Positions 62,586 to 64,000 of a stretch of 64,000 nt of DNA are shown piece after piece. Under the pieces are notes generated by a model. That model saw only the letters and a list, made by a program, of their open reading frames with translations. It had not been told where the DNA came from and ran no database searches. The first letter of the stretch is position 1, and each line of letters starts with the position of its first letter. Source of the stretch: JBBIRG01 sp964410965 (GTDB taxonomy: Bacteria; CLD3; SB21; JBBIRG01); contig CAYPIY010000001.1 of the NCBI GenBank assembly GCA_964410965.1, positions 310,001 through 374,000 on the forward strand, in the 5' to 3' direction. Position numbers and translations under genes: made by a program.

Positions 62586-64000
62586 ATGAAAGCATTATTA
62601 TGTCTGATCGCGGCAGGAGTCATGTTAACTGACGCATTCGCCCAAAGCATCGATCAAAAGCTTCTTACCGGAAAACGCTGGTACCTGTGCAGGGCCGAAA
62701 ACGCTGACGGATCCACGATCAAGAACCGCAAACCGTGCGAAAAGGACAACTATTACATTTTCCTCCCGGATAAAACCTATTCACTGCAGAGCGGAGAAAT
62801 CAAATGTGACGCGGGCGATGCCGAAGTCATTAAAAAAGGAAAATGGAAAATTGAGAATATGGATCTCTATATTGACGAAGTCGCCTTCGATATGGGATAT
62901 TACAGCGGTTCGCCACAGATCAGCGAAGATAAAATGGTGTTGTTAGACAACCGAAAAGCTCTTTGGGTTACACTGACCTACGGCACGGACCCTGATAAAT
63001 ACGGATACACCAAAGAGGACAGCCCTGACGATATCGTTGTCAGCGGTGTCATCACGCTCTACGCCAACAGTAACTGCAATCTTGGAAACGAAGCCCGGGA
63101 ATACCTGAAAAAAAACAAATTCAAAGTTAATGACCGATGTATCGATAACGGCAGAGCCAACGACGAAATGTACGCTTTGCTCAGAAAAGACGGCTGGGTC
63201 CAGGGTAATACGATTCAGATGCCGGTCATGGTTATCAATGATATTCTGTACTGGCGCGACCGCCATTCTGAAAAATTTCTGGAGCGCTTAAAACACGGTT
63301 CATCTGAAATAACTACCTCAACGGTTACCGGTTCAGGGCAAGGCGGTTTATCGGCAAGCGAAACGGCTCATTCCAAAGAAGACATTATCGCGAAATGGAA
63401 ACAAGCCAAACCGCTTTTTAACGATTATAAGAATCTGGTTCTGGAACAACCTGTTTTACAACCGCCTTACGCATTGGGCAAGGGCAATGAGAAACATTAT
63501 GAGGACGCGCTGCGGTTCCTTAATTTTATACGGTATATCGCCGGCCTTCCGGACGATCTCGAAATGGACGAAACCCTGAATAAGCGTTCACAGTCGGTCA
63601 CTTTGGTCAACGCGGTGAACGGAAGCAATTCCCATAAACCCACACGGCCCGCCGGCATGGGAGACGATCTCTTTCTGCCCGCCTCCGAAGACGCCATCAA
63701 ATGCAACCTGCGGATCGAATCCGTAAACGGCTGGTTCTACGGGAAAGGCAGCGCCACCGCTCAGGGTTATAATTTTCATATTTTGTCCTCGCTGATCGGC
63801 TACGCGGCTGACAATGATTCCCGCAACGTAACCCGCGTGGCGCATCGCAGGAACATGCTCCGGCCCATGCTGAAGAAAACCGGCTTCGGATATGTCAAAA
63901 TCGAAGAGTCCACTGAAGACGGGACTAACACGAATTATTCCATGTTGGAATTCTCAAGCAACCATGTCGGCGACAAAAGCCGGGTAAAAGAACCGGATTA
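62586..64000 (+). CDS. Secreted three-module protein (lipocalin-like, glutaredoxin-like, CAP-like), C-terminus outside window
   Basis: At least 471 residues, cut by the right edge with no stop. A signal peptide (MKALLCLIAAGVMLTDAFAQ) is followed by a lipocalin-like strand region (about 25-120: GKRWYLCRAENADG, KTYSLQSGEIKC, GKWKIENMDLYI). A glutaredoxin-like fold (about 150-230) has VSGVITLYANSNCNLGNEAR and a cis-Pro-type MPVMVIND; the CxxC is reduced to one Cys. A CAP/SCP-like domain (about 300-450) shows HYEDALRFLNFIRYIAGLP and HRRNMLRPMLKKTGFG. The domain calls rest on motif shape. AGGA lies before the ATG at 62586. Confidence 0.72.
   Translation, partial: MKALLCLIAAGVMLTDAFAQSIDQKLLTGKRWYLCRAENADGSTIKNRKPCEKDNYYIFLPDKTYSLQSGEIKCDAGDAEVIKKGKWKIENMDLYIDEVAFDMGYYSGSPQISEDKMVLLDNRKALWVTLTYGTDPDKYGYTKEDSPDDIVVSGVITLYANSNCNLGNEAREYLKKNKFKVNDRCIDNGRANDEMYALLRKDGWVQGNTIQMPVMVINDILYWRDRHSEKFLERLKHGSSEITTSTVTGSGQGGLSASETAHSKEDIIAKWKQAKPLFNDYKNLVLEQPVLQPPYALGKGNEKHYEDALRFLNFIRYIAGLPDDLEMDETLNKRSQSVTLVNAVNGSNSHKPTRPAGMGDDLFLPASEDAIKCNLRIESVNGWFYGKGSATAQGYNFHILSSLIGYAADNDSRNVTRVAHRRNMLRPMLKKTGFGYVKIEESTEDGTNTNYSMLEFSSNHVGDKSRVKEPD

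Noticed and set aside
1..64000. tRNA, rRNA, CRISPR arrays, transposases and integrases
   Set aside because: I looked for cloverleaf-like segments, regularly spaced repeats and characteristic transposase motifs and saw none. Short RNA genes without strong features cannot be excluded by eye.

Overview
The window looks like chromosome from an uncultured-type bacterium of the Fibrobacteres-Chlorobi-Bacteroidetes (FCB) group or a neighbouring candidate phylum. The reasons are the FISUMP domains ('Fibrobacter succinogenes major paralogous' domain), DUF4837, DUF5686 and DUF2723 proteins, many signal-peptide lipoproteins and an RmlC/RmlD sugar pathway. Unlike typical Bacteroidetes, most genes have clear Shine-Dalgarno sites, and several spacers hold sigma70-like TTGAnn-N17-TATnnT promoters. 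I cannot assign a phylum from sequence reading alone. No tRNA, rRNA, CRISPR array, integrase or transposase was seen.

Layout. (1) 1-7662, minus strand: five tandem paralogues, the first cut by the window edge. Each has a secreted CsgG-like domain, usually a PEGA domain, and a variable C-terminal FISUMP or FGE-sulfatase-type module. (2) 7782-11105: a 1107-residue secreted protein built from about 40 aromatic/proline repeats. A short remnant of a second copy lies at 5979-6059, so [repeat protein + CsgG/FISUMP gene] was probably once a duplicated unit. (3) 11332-23601, minus: a pentapeptide protein, a STAS/coiled-coil pair, then an envelope block (CDP-alcohol phosphatidyltransferase, DUF4837 lipoprotein, LPG-synthase-type membrane protein, DUF2723 glycosyltransferase-like protein, RmlD, RmlC, GT2), followed by dnaB and a receiver protein. 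(4) 23838-30191, plus: HEAT-repeat lipoprotein, UPF0182 membrane protein, a second receiver protein and a TldD-type protease. (5) 30284-45998: mostly plus-strand housekeeping and accessory genes (NrnA, leucyl aminopeptidase, DUF2148, adenylate cyclase, RNase G, radical SAM, M28 peptidase, PP2C), with a minus-strand Asn-synthetase-like/SGNH pair. (6) 45970-57898, minus: dnaN-recF-dciA-gyrB-GT2-gyrA-rex, an unknown gene and a CcmD-like small protein downstream, and a 5'-nucleotidase family gene upstream. dnaA is not in the window. (7) 58050-64000: alpha/beta hydrolase, DUF5686 protein, membrane protein, IspD (minus), and a three-module secreted protein cut by the right edge.

How the genes work together: region 3 reads as an operon for envelope lipid and rhamnose-type glycan assembly. 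Region 6 is the classical replication-initiation/topoisomerase cluster with a redox repressor and a glycosyltransferase attached. The most unusual part is the left 11 kb. It is a family of secreted proteins that keep one N-terminal scaffold and swap lectin-fold-type heads, several with their own promoter, next to a giant repeat protein that itself shows signs of duplication.
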